IMG/VR virus record: IMGVR_UViG_3300045282_000239
Span: 1-23,166 of that record
Length of the DNA: 23,166 nt
Source: a virus
Direction: 5' to 3' (one strand)
Under the pieces are notes generated by a model. It was not told the DNA's origin. It was given only the letters and a program-made list of their open reading frames with translations, and searched no databases. Shown here one piece after another: positions 1 through 6,193 of this stretch. Both the position numbers and the translations under genes were made by a program. Within the stretch, counting starts at the first letter, position 1, and every line of letters begins with the position of its first letter.

Positions 1-220
1 CGCATTCGGCCTGCAGGTAGATAATCCCCTTCCAATTGGCGCGGTCGAGATCGACCTTCTGACTGACGGCCATGATATGATCCCAGGCCGACATCTTGCG
101 CCCCTGCACGTTCTCGGTCTCAGTCCTCGTCCTCCTCACTTTGGCATGGTGCTGGAACATCCGCACCTTCTGGAATCCCGCCGCCTTCTTTGGCTGCCGC
201 TGTCGGATTGGGTAATTCAC
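1..220 (-). CDS. Hypothetical protein, truncated by window edge
   Basis: An open frame runs from a GTG at 220 off the left edge (73 codons visible, no stop). The GTG is chosen because a GGGAGA ribosome binding site lies about 8 bases upstream; the first in-frame ATG would lose about 20 residues and has no such site. The visible protein begins VNYPIRQRQPKKAAGF, is very basic for about 40 residues, then has a more ordinary part (SAWDHIMAVSQKVDLDRANW). The product is not recognised. The basic start would suit nucleic-acid contact, but this is inference only. It is the last visible member of the leftward small-gene series. Confidence 0.55.
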   Translation of the reverse strand, partial: MNYPIRQRQPKKAAGFQKVRMFQHHAKVRRTRTETENVQGRKMSAWDHIMAVSQKVDLDRANWKGIIYLQAEC

Positions 221-286
221 TCGAATCGTTCTCCCTGACTGGAACCCGATTGAATTATCGGGTGCCCGCTCGGGGGGACGATCCCC

Positions 287-460
287 CTAATTCCCCCTCC
301 TGGGATCGAGATCGTGGTCGATCTCGCACTGCCACTCGATCATGACCTGCTCGGTCTCACGCATCACCTTTTCATATTCCGCCATGATCGCGATGAACTC
401 ATCGAAGGGCATCGCGCCCTCCATGTACATCGCGAGCGCCTTCATCGGGTTCGGTCGCAT
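287..460 (-). CDS. Small hypothetical protein (57 aa)
   Basis: The frame is open further upstream, but the start is placed at ATG 460 because GGAGG sits four bases before it and the upstream extension looks like a shadow. The product, MRPNPMKALAMYMEGAMPF..., is a single probably helical, acidic small protein with amphipathic character (FDEFIAIMAEYEKVMRETEQVMIEW) and a charged tail. No family is recognised. It follows 517-654 in the same direction after a 56-base gap, so it is probably part of the same leftward transcript. Confidence 0.55.
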   Translation of the reverse strand: MRPNPMKALAMYMEGAMPFDEFIAIMAEYEKVMRETEQVMIEWQCEIDHDLDPRRGN

Positions 461-516
461 ATAGCCTCCATGGCTGGTTAACGGGAATTCTACCATCGCC
501 CTTGCCCCCGAGTCAA

Positions 517-654
517 TTACTCGGGCGGCGGCTGTGAATCGGTCAACCGGGCAATCAACACCGGGATCGACATCGGCTTCGGCATCGGGGGCTCGGTCCA
601 CTTGACCGGCTCCCACCGCTCCATCCGCCTGATCAGCTCCCTGATCGGCCTCAT
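517..654 (-). CDS. Small hypothetical protein (45 aa)
   Basis: The start at 654 is fixed by an ATGA overlap with the stop of the upstream gene (651-806) and a GAGGG element just before it. The protein starts MRPIRELIRRMERWEPVKW and ends in a proline-rich tail (TDSQPPPE). The first 15 residues are basic and likely helical. Nothing in it identifies a function. It is translationally coupled to its upstream neighbour and belongs to a chain of three overlapping small genes, a layout typical of phage early regions. Confidence 0.55.
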   Translation of the reverse strand: MRPIRELIRRMERWEPVKWTEPPMPKPMSIPVLIARLTDSQPPPE

Positions 655-806
655 GCGGCCCTCATCAGGTCGCGGTACTCGGTGCAGTCGACCTTCCAGA
701 TCGAGTCCATCATCCACCTCCACTCCAGGGAAACGGGATCGAGCCACCACAGCTGCCATCCGATGCCGCCCGGTTCGATCACGTACACGCCGTCAGTTGC
801 GCTCAT
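651..806 (-). CDS. Small Trp-rich hypothetical protein (51 aa)
   Basis: The start at ATG 806 has a strong GGAGG site five bases upstream and overlaps the stop of the preceding gene (ATGA at 803-806). The 51 residues are tryptophan-rich (GWQLWWLDPVSLEWRWMMDSIW), with alternating polar and aromatic residues that suggest a small beta structure. The C-terminus (YRDLMRAA) runs into the next gene through another ATGA overlap. No family is recognised. The two tight junctions and good ribosome binding site are the main evidence that it is real. Confidence 0.6.
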   Translation of the reverse strand: MSATDGVYVIEPGGIGWQLWWLDPVSLEWRWMMDSIWKVDCTEYRDLMRAA

Positions 807-916
807 TCCGCCCTCCTCCCCAGTATGCGGACCAATTCCGCCCAGTTCCTGAATCCCCACGCCTTGGCATCGGCATCGCGCTTGGCATCGAGCCACGCCT
901 TCTCAATCTCGGTCAA
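803..916 (-). CDS. Small hypothetical protein (37 aa), probable TTG start
   Basis: The best start is TTG at 916, because a full AGGAGG lies six bases upstream. Upstream in-frame ATGs (at about 940 and at 1036) have no good ribosome binding site. The product, MTEIEKAWLDAKRDADAKAWGF..., is one or two amphipathic helices ending in the basic ILGRRAE. It is the first gene of a leftward three-gene overlap chain (803-806 and 651-654 are ATGA junctions). Function is unknown. If an upstream start is used, up to 40 residues would be added. Confidence 0.5.
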   Translation of the reverse strand: MTEIEKAWLDAKRDADAKAWGFRNWAELVRILGRRAE

Positions 917-1657
917 TTCGTGCCTCCTGACTGCCATCCGACCCCATGTCGGATAGCCGCTCGGAATCGCGATTTGAATCTGGCGCGGGGAACCCACGTC
1001 CCGAATTCGATATCGGGATGCAGATCCCCCGCCCATTGGCGGTTGTTAGTTGCCGCATTGGCAACCGATCGCACTCGCTTGTCTGATTCTCATAAATCTC
1101 GGTAGGAAGGCCTCGATCGTCCGAATCAGGTTCGCGGGTGGGTTGGCCGCTCCCCTCGTGGGGGTGTCACCGGCCGGTTTAGGCATGGACTGTGTTAATC
1201 TGTCCTCAATCTCCCGCCACGTCGCGCGTCTGATGGCTCGCTGTCTTCGCCGTGCGGTTCCTCCCATGTGGGGATCATGTCTCTATCCCCTGCCGCTCTC
1301 ACACCCGATCCGATATCGAGTGATCCTGCCGCATTCCTGGTGGCTCTTATCCGCACCTCCACGTTGGCTCTAGGTCGTCGCCAGCGGTTCGCTCGGGTGG
1401 ATTGATCGGGGTATCCCGCCCAGCATCCCCGCCCGCATTCTCCATGCGGCCGGTTCGGCTGGGTCGGGGGATCGCCCCTCACTGCCAGTTATTCAGTTGT
1501 CAAAGATCCCGCCGCCCGCCGTCCCCATTGGGGATCGGTCGGTCTTTCCCTCGCACGCTTCCCACGTCGTGCCTCGGTCCCGTGCCCCCGCCGCCGGGGG
1601 AACCGGATCGAAACGCGAGGTTATGGCATGCGCGTCCTCACCCGGCCGAGCGGGGGA
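917..1657. other. No convincing gene
   Basis: About 740 bases between the two leftward small-gene clusters. Open frames exist on both strands, for example leftward 1482->1195 (possible short start at 1279 beginning MIPTWEEPHGEDSE) and leftward 1267->1046. None combines a good ribosome binding site, coupling to a neighbour and plausible composition. The leftward transcript from 2408 probably reads through this stretch. I see no promoter or terminator that I can support. Confidence 0.4.
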
Positions 1658-1954
1658 TCATCCCCGATCGACCGGCCGGAAGCGCCGGAACCCGGCTGCA
1701 TTGGTCATTGCCTCAGGTCCATTGGTTGGGACCGGGGCCGCCTCGCCGCCGCCGCATTCCTTGCAATATCGGATCACCTTGGTGAATCGGACCCAACGCG
1801 CCTCACTTGGCCGCGTCCATCCGCCCGGTCCCTTCGGACCTTCCTTCCATTGCCCGCCGAATCCCGCCGGAACGCGGATCAAATCCGCGCTCGGGAACAG
1901 CCGACCGCATCGGTTGCAATCGAGCATTCCCGAGGTTGACTTGCGAGACGACAT
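1658..1954 (-). CDS. Small zinc-ribbon-like protein (98 aa)
   Basis: The start is ATG 1954, which overlaps the stop of the upstream small gene (TGATG) with AGGG just before it. Two CxxC pairs, C13/C16 (DCNRCGRLF) and C64/C67 (YCKECGGG), are about 48 residues apart and fit a treble-clef or zinc-ribbon metal site. Between them lies a Gly/Pro/Trp-rich loop. The tail after residue 70 is low-complexity and basic. Small proteins of this kind are common in phage early regions and may bind nucleic acid or protein; the exact role is not visible. It is the last gene of the 2408->1658 chain. Confidence 0.7.
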   Translation of the reverse strand: MSSRKSTSGMLDCNRCGRLFPSADLIRVPAGFGGQWKEGPKGPGGWTRPSEARWVRFTKVIRYCKECGGGEAAPVPTNGPEAMTNAAGFRRFRPVDRG

Positions 1955-2064
1955 CACACCCTGCCTTTCCCACCGAAGAGGACCAGAAGCTCGGCCCAAC
2001 GGGCCGCCGACACGACGACGGCGGCCGGGGGGACGAGCCCCCCGACCGCGACCGCCGCCGCCAT
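1954..2064 (-). CDS. Very small hydrophobic protein (36 aa)
   Basis: The start at ATG 2064 overlaps the stop of the gene before it (TAATG) with GGAG eight bases upstream, and its stop overlaps the next start (TGATG). The sequence, MAAAVAVGGLVPPAAVVVSA followed by ARWAELLVLFGGKGRV, is strongly hydrophobic and could form one membrane segment or a hairpin broken by the PP pair. No family is recognised. The evidence that it is translated is the double stop/start coupling; a chance open frame in GC-rich DNA is the alternative. Confidence 0.45.
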   Translation of the reverse strand: MAAAVAVGGLVPPAAVVVSAARWAELLVLFGGKGRV

Positions 2065-2408
2065 TACCCGATCTCCGCGACGGGCTCGACGGCCGACTCG
2101 ACCACCGCGACGACGGGGGCGACAGGCGCGACCGCCGCCGACCGCCGCGCCGACCGCGAGCGCCGGGCCGCCGGGGCCGCGACGGGGACGACCGACCCCC
2201 GCCGCGCCAGCATCAGGACCGCGCCCGCCCGACCCGCGACCGGGATATCGTCGATCGCGACGACGCCCCGCTCGACGCGGATCGCCCAGCCGACCGAGCG
2301 ACCGTCGCAACCGGGGAACCACGTCCGGCCGGTGCCGCGACCGCAACCGCAAGCGCAGGGACGAGAGACGGGAGCGAGGCGCGGGAGACGGGGAAGAGAA
2401 GAAGCCAT
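2064..2408 (-). CDS. Small CxCxC...FPGxD motif protein (114 aa)
   Basis: The start at ATG 2408 has an excellent GGAGGTG site five bases upstream. Residues 18-37 carry C18, C20 and C22 followed by FPGCD at 31-35. I recall a similar motif, C-x-C-G-C-G...F.PGHD, from small proteins of actinobacteria and their phages; here Cys34 takes the place of the usual His, which would still suit metal binding. Residues 40-70 look like a small beta domain (WAIRVERGVVAIDDIPVAG). The rest is an Ala/Val/Arg-rich low-complexity tail. It is the first gene of a leftward chain of three coupled genes. Confidence 0.65.
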   Translation of the reverse strand: MASSLPRLPRLAPVSRPCACGCGRGTGRTWFPGCDGRSVGWAIRVERGVVAIDDIPVAGRAGAVLMLARRGSVVPVAAPAARRSRSARRSAAVAPVAPVVAVVESAVEPVAEIG

Positions 2409-2580
2409 GGGAACACCTCCGAAACCAACCGACCCGGCCACCGCGCCCGCGAGAACCGCCGAGGCGCCCGACCGAGGAGGGGGGAGGGGGAGGGAACCCG
2501 CCCGCCGCCCCCCCGCATATAGCTCTCTTCACGCCGATCGGACATTGGCACAATGGGTCCCCCCAGCGCAATGTGCGGCC

Positions 2581-2593
2581 GGGGGGGGGGGGG
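2581..2593 (+). repeat. 13-G homopolymer tract
   Basis: Thirteen consecutive G residues at 2581-2593, preceded by GGCC. Such a run is prone to slippage in replication and to sequencing or assembly length error, so its exact length should be treated with caution. Confidence 0.85.
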
Positions 2594-2715
2594 TAGCGGG
2601 CAATGTGGGAAATCGCAGGGTCCCCCCTCATCCACCCCCCTAATCCCTACCCTGGGGGTATCGGATATTGGTTGCGATCGGGGCTAATTGGGTCCCTCGT
2701 ACCCCCTAATCTAGA

Positions 2716-2753
2716 GGGGTGGGGGTAAGGGTGGGGGCGGGATCGGGGCCGGG
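2716..2753 (+). other. G-quadruplex-type motif
   Basis: G runs of 4, 5, 3, 5, 3, 4 and 3 are separated by loops of 1-3 bases on the plus strand. A second motif with four GGG runs (loops of 5, 3 and 3) lies at 2821-2843. Folding is predicted only from the pattern. Confidence 0.5.
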
Positions 2754-2782
2754 ATCGCGCCCACCCCTAATCATGCTCGCGC

Positions 2783-2797
2783 CGCTGCTTCGCAGCG
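2783..2797 (+). other. Small perfect hairpin
   Basis: CGCTGC at 2783-2788 and GCAGCG at 2792-2797 form a six-base-pair stem with a TTC loop. No T tract follows, so it is not a typical terminator. Role unknown. Confidence 0.4.
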
Positions 2798-2901
2798 TCG
2801 CTCGCAGGGTATTAATCGGCGGGATTAAGGGTATGGGTACGGGTAAATCTCAATTACCCTCGCGCACGCGGGGGCGGCCTATACAGATATTAACAATCTA
2901 C

Positions 2902-2931
2902 TTGACAACCAGGCAACGGGCATGGTACCCT
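2902..2931 (+). promoter_or_regulatory. Candidate promoter for the rightward late operon
   Basis: A perfect -35 box, TTGACA, at 2902-2907 is followed after 18 bases by TACCCT at 2926-2931, which fits the TAnnnT minimum for a -10 box. Transcription would begin near 2938, about 45 bases before the first rightward gene. It lies in the only sizeable gap upstream of the structural genes and reads in their direction. The weak -10 suggests moderate strength or need for an activator. Confidence 0.6.
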
Positions 2932-2983
2932 CTGGAGGGGAGTCGGCCAGGGACACCGTGAATTCGATTAAGGGGTACCAACC

Positions 2984-3184
2984 GTGATGGACCTGAATAT
3001 AAAGGTCAAGATCGATACCAGCGAGTTCGATCAAGCAATCGAGCGCATGAAAAAGGACCTGGAGGCGATCGATCGCAAGTCGATCGATCTCACGGTGGGG
3101 GCATTAGGGGCATCTGTGGTGATGGCTGCTCCCAGGGTCATCTCCCGGCGATCCCTGCTGGGACTAGGGTGGAGGAAGCGATAA
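2984..3184 (+). CDS. Small hypothetical protein upstream of terS (66 aa)
   Basis: Tandem starts GTG 2984 and ATG 2987 are possible; AAGGGG ends eight bases before the GTG, so GTG is given. The N-terminal half is a charged amphipathic segment (KVKIDTSEFDQAIERMKKDLEAIDRK) that is likely helical. It is followed by a hydrophobic stretch (LTVGALGASVVMAA) and a basic tail (SRRSLLGLGWRKR). The stop overlaps the terS start (TAATG), so the two are translationally coupled. I do not recognise a family. The position suggests a packaging accessory role, but nothing in the sequence proves it. Confidence 0.55.
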   Translation: MMDLNIKVKIDTSEFDQAIERMKKDLEAIDRKSIDLTVGALGASVVMAAPRVISRRSLLGLGWRKR

Positions 3185-4047
3185 TGGGCACATCGCCGGG
3201 CGATTTCGGTAAATCCAAGGCCCACCTGCAGTGCACCGCGAAATCGAAGCGATCGGGGGAGCGCTGTAAGGGACCCGCGATCTATGGGTCCCGCACCCAG
3301 AAGTGCCGGATGCATGGGGGAGGGGCATCGATCGGAATCGCCGACCCCAGCTTCAAGCATGGCCGTTACTCCCGCTACCTGCCCGCCGACATGACCCGCC
3401 TCTATGCCGAGGCGCTATCCAATCCCGAACTGCTGGAGATGCTCGACCATATCGCGCTGCTGGAGGCCCGGATCCAACACATCCTGGCCGACAACGCGGC
3501 CGGGGACCCGGTACCCAACTGGCAGGAGGTCAAGGATCTATTCAATTCGCTGGAGGCCGTGGTATCGACCGGCGACAAGGAATTGATCACGGGGGCATTC
3601 GAGAATGCACGCAAAGCGATCGCCGCCGGGATCAGCTGGGATCGTACCTGGGGACAGGTCAGCGATACCATGGAGCAGCTCAGGAAGATGACCGACACCG
3701 AAGTCAAGCGCAAGAAGGAGCTAAACCAGATGGTGCCGATCGAGCGCATCATGATCCTGATGTCGGCGGTCGGCATGGCGGTCAAGCGCAATGTCACCAA
3801 TGCCGATGAGGTCCAGAAGGTCCACGCCGAACTGGCCCTGCTGATCGGATCGAACGCCACCCCCGGCGACCGCGGATTGAAAGTAATGCGGGTCGGGCCG
3901 GAGGTCATCGATGTGTCACCCGAGACGCGAGGGGTCAAGGGCGGGCGATCCACGAGGGCGGCCAACCTGCGGAAGAAGAAGGAGCGCGAGGCAGTCGATC
4001 CGCCGCTCCCACCGGTCACCACCACTGCCCCCAATCCCAATCCGTGA
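3184..4047 (+). CDS. terS: Terminase small subunit-like protein (287 aa)
   Basis: The start at ATG 3184 is preceded by GGAGG and overlaps the previous stop. The N-terminus has a C17...C28...C41..H44 pattern (RCKGPAIYGS, CRMHGGG) followed by FKHGRYSRYLP, the HGG/KHGRYS layout common in phage DNA-packaging small subunits that lie before terL. Residues about 75-205 are helical and charged, as expected for an oligomerising core; the C-terminus is basic and proline-rich. The small subunit normally recognises viral DNA and loads the large subunit. Assignment rests on this motif and on the position directly upstream of terL; it is longer than the usual 140-200 residues because of the zinc-like N-terminus. 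Confidence 0.7.
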   Translation: MGTSPGDFGKSKAHLQCTAKSKRSGERCKGPAIYGSRTQKCRMHGGGASIGIADPSFKHGRYSRYLPADMTRLYAEALSNPELLEMLDHIALLEARIQHILADNAAGDPVPNWQEVKDLFNSLEAVVSTGDKELITGAFENARKAIAAGISWDRTWGQVSDTMEQLRKMTDTEVKRKKELNQMVPIERIMILMSAVGMAVKRNVTNADEVQKVHAELALLIGSNATPGDRGLKVMRVGPEVIDVSPETRGVKGGRSTRAANLRKKKEREAVDPPLPPVTTTAPNPNP

Positions 4048-4157
4048 CCTGGATCATCCTCGCGGCGGCGATCGCATTCATCCTGCACTGCCCAATCTTG
4101 AAGCCGTGGTTCGGATTCCGCCGCCCATTCGGGCATAAGGGCAAGTGGTTCACCTAG
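4044..4157 (+). CDS. Small predicted membrane peptide between terS and terL (37 aa)
   Basis: GTG 4044 overlaps the terS stop (GTGA) and the frame closes with TAG immediately before the terL ATG, so it fills the gap exactly. The product has a hydrophobic helix at its start (TWIILAAAIAFILHCPIL), then an aromatic and basic tail (KPWFGFRRPFGHKGKWFT). This is the form of a single-pass small membrane protein with a positive inside tail. There is no strong ribosome binding site, so expression would depend on coupling from terS. Function unknown; holin-like or membrane-anchoring roles are possible but unsupported. Confidence 0.5.
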   Translation: MTWIILAAAIAFILHCPILKPWFGFRRPFGHKGKWFT

Positions 4158-5930
4158 ATGGCTCGCAATCGCGATCACGATATCCCCGCGATCCTCGGCC
4201 GCCATGGCGGGGGAGGAGCGGAGCTGAAGGCGCGGGAGATGCTGTTGCGCGGGTTGGAATACAACCCCCGCGAGGTGATCGTCCCCAAGCTATCCAAATA
4301 TCAGGTCGAGCAGGAATCCGGCATCCTCGCTGAATCCTTCCGCAAGTATATTCCCAGGGCGTGGCCGATTGTCGAGCCATCGACATTCATACCCAACTGG
4401 CATATCGATGCGATCGCCGAGCACCTGGAGGCGGTAACGGCGGGCGATATCCAGGACATCCTGATCACCATGCCGCCCCGCCATTCCAAATCGCTGACCA
4501 TCGTGGTGCTGTGGCCGACCTGGGAATGGATCAACCTGCCATTCAACCGCTGGGTGTTCGCATCCTATGCATTCAGCCTGTCGGTCCGCGACTCGATCAA
4601 GCGGCGCAAGGTCATCCGATCGGCATGGTACCAGGAGCGCTGGGCCGATCGATATCAGCTAATTGAAGAGCAGAATACCAAGATCCGGTATGAGAATGAT
4701 CGCAATGGGTATATGCTGGCCAGTTCAGTAGGGGGATCCAATACCGGTGAGGGCGGTGAGCGGATAGTCGCGGACGATCCACATAACGTCAAGGAGGGTG
4801 AGAGCGACAAGGTGAGGAAGGAGACGGTCGATTGGTGGAATATTGTAATGTCCACCAGACGCAATGATGCCGATAAATCGGCCCGGATCGTGGTCCAGCA
4901 GCGGGTCCACGAGGCCGATGTCGCCGGGGATATCATCGAGAAGGGGGGTTACGTACACCTCAACCTACCGACCGAGTTCGGATTCGCGGGCGGCCAGAGG
5001 TGCAGGACCGGGTGGATGTCCAAGAAGGAGGGCAAGTACAGGGTATGGGAGGACCCGCGAAAGGAGGAGGGGGAGCTGTTGAACCCCGCGAGGTTCGGTC
5101 GGAGCGCCAATGAGGCGGCCAAGATCGACCTCGGAGACTACCAGTATGCCGCCCAGCACGGCCAGAATCCCACCCCTCCCAAGGGTCAGATTATCCAGGC
5201 CAGCTGGTTGAAATATTACGGGGGGCCGACCGGGGTCCAGATCCCCGATTGGACCAACTGTACCAACCAGTTCATGCCGCTGCTCTCAATCGATTCCAGC
5301 TTCAAGGAGCACCGCGATACCGACTTCGTGGCAGGTCTGGGGTGGGCGCAGTTCGGTGCCGATATCTACCTGATGCCCATCTGTATCCACAAGCGGATGA
5401 ATTTCCCCGCGACCATCGATGCGATTGCCGAATTCGTGGGCGGCGAGAACCTCGATGGCGAGCATTATCCTGGGATCTACCCATTCATCAAGATGAAGCT
5501 GGTCGAGACGAAGGCCAACGGCGACGCGATCATCGATACACTGAAGCACAAGATCCCCGGCATGTTCCCGTTCGATCCTGGTAATGCATCCAAGGAATCG
5601 CGATTGCAGGCGGGCAGCTGGCGATTCAGGGCCGGGAATGTCTACCTGCCCCATGAGTCGATCGCTCCATGGATCAAGGAATATGTGTACGAACTGTGCG
5701 CATTCCCGAAGGCCAAGAAGGATGATTACGTAGACGCGACCAGCCAGATGCTGCTATTCGTCGGCGGCGATCTCAAGGTCGATGGCGTCCCGATCATGAC
5801 CACGCAGGTCAGCCCATGGATCGGACCGAACGAGGTGACCGCTGATGGGACCGAGGCGATGGTGAGCGTGTCGGTGTGGAATGCCGATGGGTGGACCGTC
5901 CCCCGCTCCAAGTCGCGATGGAGGAGCTGA
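4158..5930 (+). CDS. terL: Terminase large subunit (590 aa)
   Basis: The ATP-driven packaging motor and nuclease. The ATPase domain has a Walker A-like motif TMPPRHSKS at about 104-112, of the PPRHxKS type found in large terminases, a Walker B segment RIVADDPHN at about 202-210, and a motif III-like stretch (STRRNDADKSARIVVQQRV, about 232-250). The C-terminal RNase H-like nuclease domain shows LLSIDSSF (D379), an acidic strand near LVETK (E450) and DYVDATSQ (D526), matching the expected acidic triad. Length is usual for the family. The start follows the previous stop directly. Downstream the stop overlaps the next start (TGATG). Confidence 0.93.
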   Translation: MARNRDHDIPAILGRHGGGGAELKAREMLLRGLEYNPREVIVPKLSKYQVEQESGILAESFRKYIPRAWPIVEPSTFIPNWHIDAIAEHLEAVTAGDIQDILITMPPRHSKSLTIVVLWPTWEWINLPFNRWVFASYAFSLSVRDSIKRRKVIRSAWYQERWADRYQLIEEQNTKIRYENDRNGYMLASSVGGSNTGEGGERIVADDPHNVKEGESDKVRKETVDWWNIVMSTRRNDADKSARIVVQQRVHEADVAGDIIEKGGYVHLNLPTEFGFAGGQRCRTGWMSKKEGKYRVWEDPRKEEGELLNPARFGRSANEAAKIDLGDYQYAAQHGQNPTPPKGQIIQASWLKYYGGPTGVQIPDWTNCTNQFMPLLSIDSSFKEHRDTDFVAGLGWAQFGADIYLMPICIHKRMNFPATIDAIAEFVGGENLDGEHYPGIYPFIKMKLVETKANGDAIIDTLKHKIPGMFPFDPGNASKESRLQAGSWRFRAGNVYLPHESIAPWIKEYVYELCAFPKAKKDDYVDATSQMLLFVGGDLKVDGVPIMTTQVSPWIGPNEVTADGTEAMVSVSVWNADGWTVPRSKSRWRS

Positions 5931-6193
5931 TGGCAGGCGAGAGCGAGTCGATCGCTGATGCATTGTCCAGGGTATCCGGGATCCCGAGATCCGAAATGGA
6001 TGAGATCTGGCAACAGGTCAAGGTCAATTCCGAGCGCCTGAGATCCTGCCAGCGCCCGCACGATTTCAGCGAGATTACCCGGCAGATCGGGTCCATCCCC
6101 AGGGAATACCGATGCACGAAATGTCAGGGCACCGTCGATTCGATTCACCGCAGCTGGTATATTGAGGGGCTAAAGGACGGTAAGAATGGCTAA
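5930..6193 (+). CDS. Small zinc-ribbon-like protein between terL and portal (87 aa)
   Basis: The start at ATG 5930 overlaps the terL stop (TGATG) with GGAGG five bases upstream; an in-frame ATG at 5918 would lie in front of that site. After a helical charged N-terminus, there is a CQRPHDF segment followed about 22 residues later by YRCTKCQG and then SWYIEGL. The pattern C...H...CxxC suggests a single zinc-binding unit. Similar tiny zinc proteins occur in phage packaging regions. Its stop overlaps the portal start by eight bases. Function unknown. Confidence 0.7.
   Translation: MAGESESIADALSRVSGIPRSEMDEIWQQVKVNSERLRSCQRPHDFSEITRQIGSIPREYRCTKCQGTVDSIHRSWYIEGLKDGKNG

Larger units (their letters stand above)
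2656..2977 (+). repeat. GGGTA iteron-like words upstream of terS
   Basis: GGGTA occurs at 2656, 2723, 2807, 2829, 2835, 2841 and 2973 on the plus strand, and TACCC is seen about four times on the same strand. With roughly 60% GC about 0.4 GGGTA would be expected in this length. Three copies at 2829, 2835 and 2841 are spaced six bases apart. Repeated short words beside terS are typical of terminase small-subunit binding sites; that role is inferred. Confidence 0.5.
2409..2983. other. Divergent intergenic region; candidate packaging/control region
   Basis: About 575 bases separate the leftward small genes from the rightward late genes. No convincing gene is present; short frames here are Pro/Gly/Arg-rich readings of G and C runs. 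It contains a 13-G tract at 2581-2593, CCCCTAAT-type words near 2637, 2703 and 2764, a G-rich stretch at 2716-2753, seven GGGTA words, a 6-bp hairpin at 2783-2797 and a good promoter at 2902-2931. Lying directly upstream of terS, it is the natural place for a cos or pac site; this is inference. Confidence 0.5.

Noticed and set aside
1046-1482. Leftward frames 1482->1195 and 1267->1046
   Set aside because: No clear ribosome binding site or coupling; a short form MIPTWEEPHGEDSE... from 1279 is possible but too weak to list as a gene.
2213-2635. Leftward frame 140 aa with a GAAGAGAG-ATG start near 2517
   Set aside because: It overlaps the gene at 2064-2408, which has a much better start, and is Pro/Arg/Ser-rich low complexity.
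1402-2643. Long rightward frames (for example 1497-2522 and 1807-2643) rich in Arg, Pro and Gly
   Set aside because: They lie over the leftward coupled genes, have low-complexity composition from GC-rich DNA read in shadow frames, and lack ribosome binding sites.
3402-4205. 267-aa leftward frame
   Set aside because: Antisense shadow of the terS gene with Ser/Arg-rich composition.
4254-4500. Non-canonical Walker A (PPRHSKS) in the large terminase as a sign of inactivation
   Set aside because: PPRHxKS forms are normal in large terminases; the rest of the ATPase and nuclease motifs are intact.
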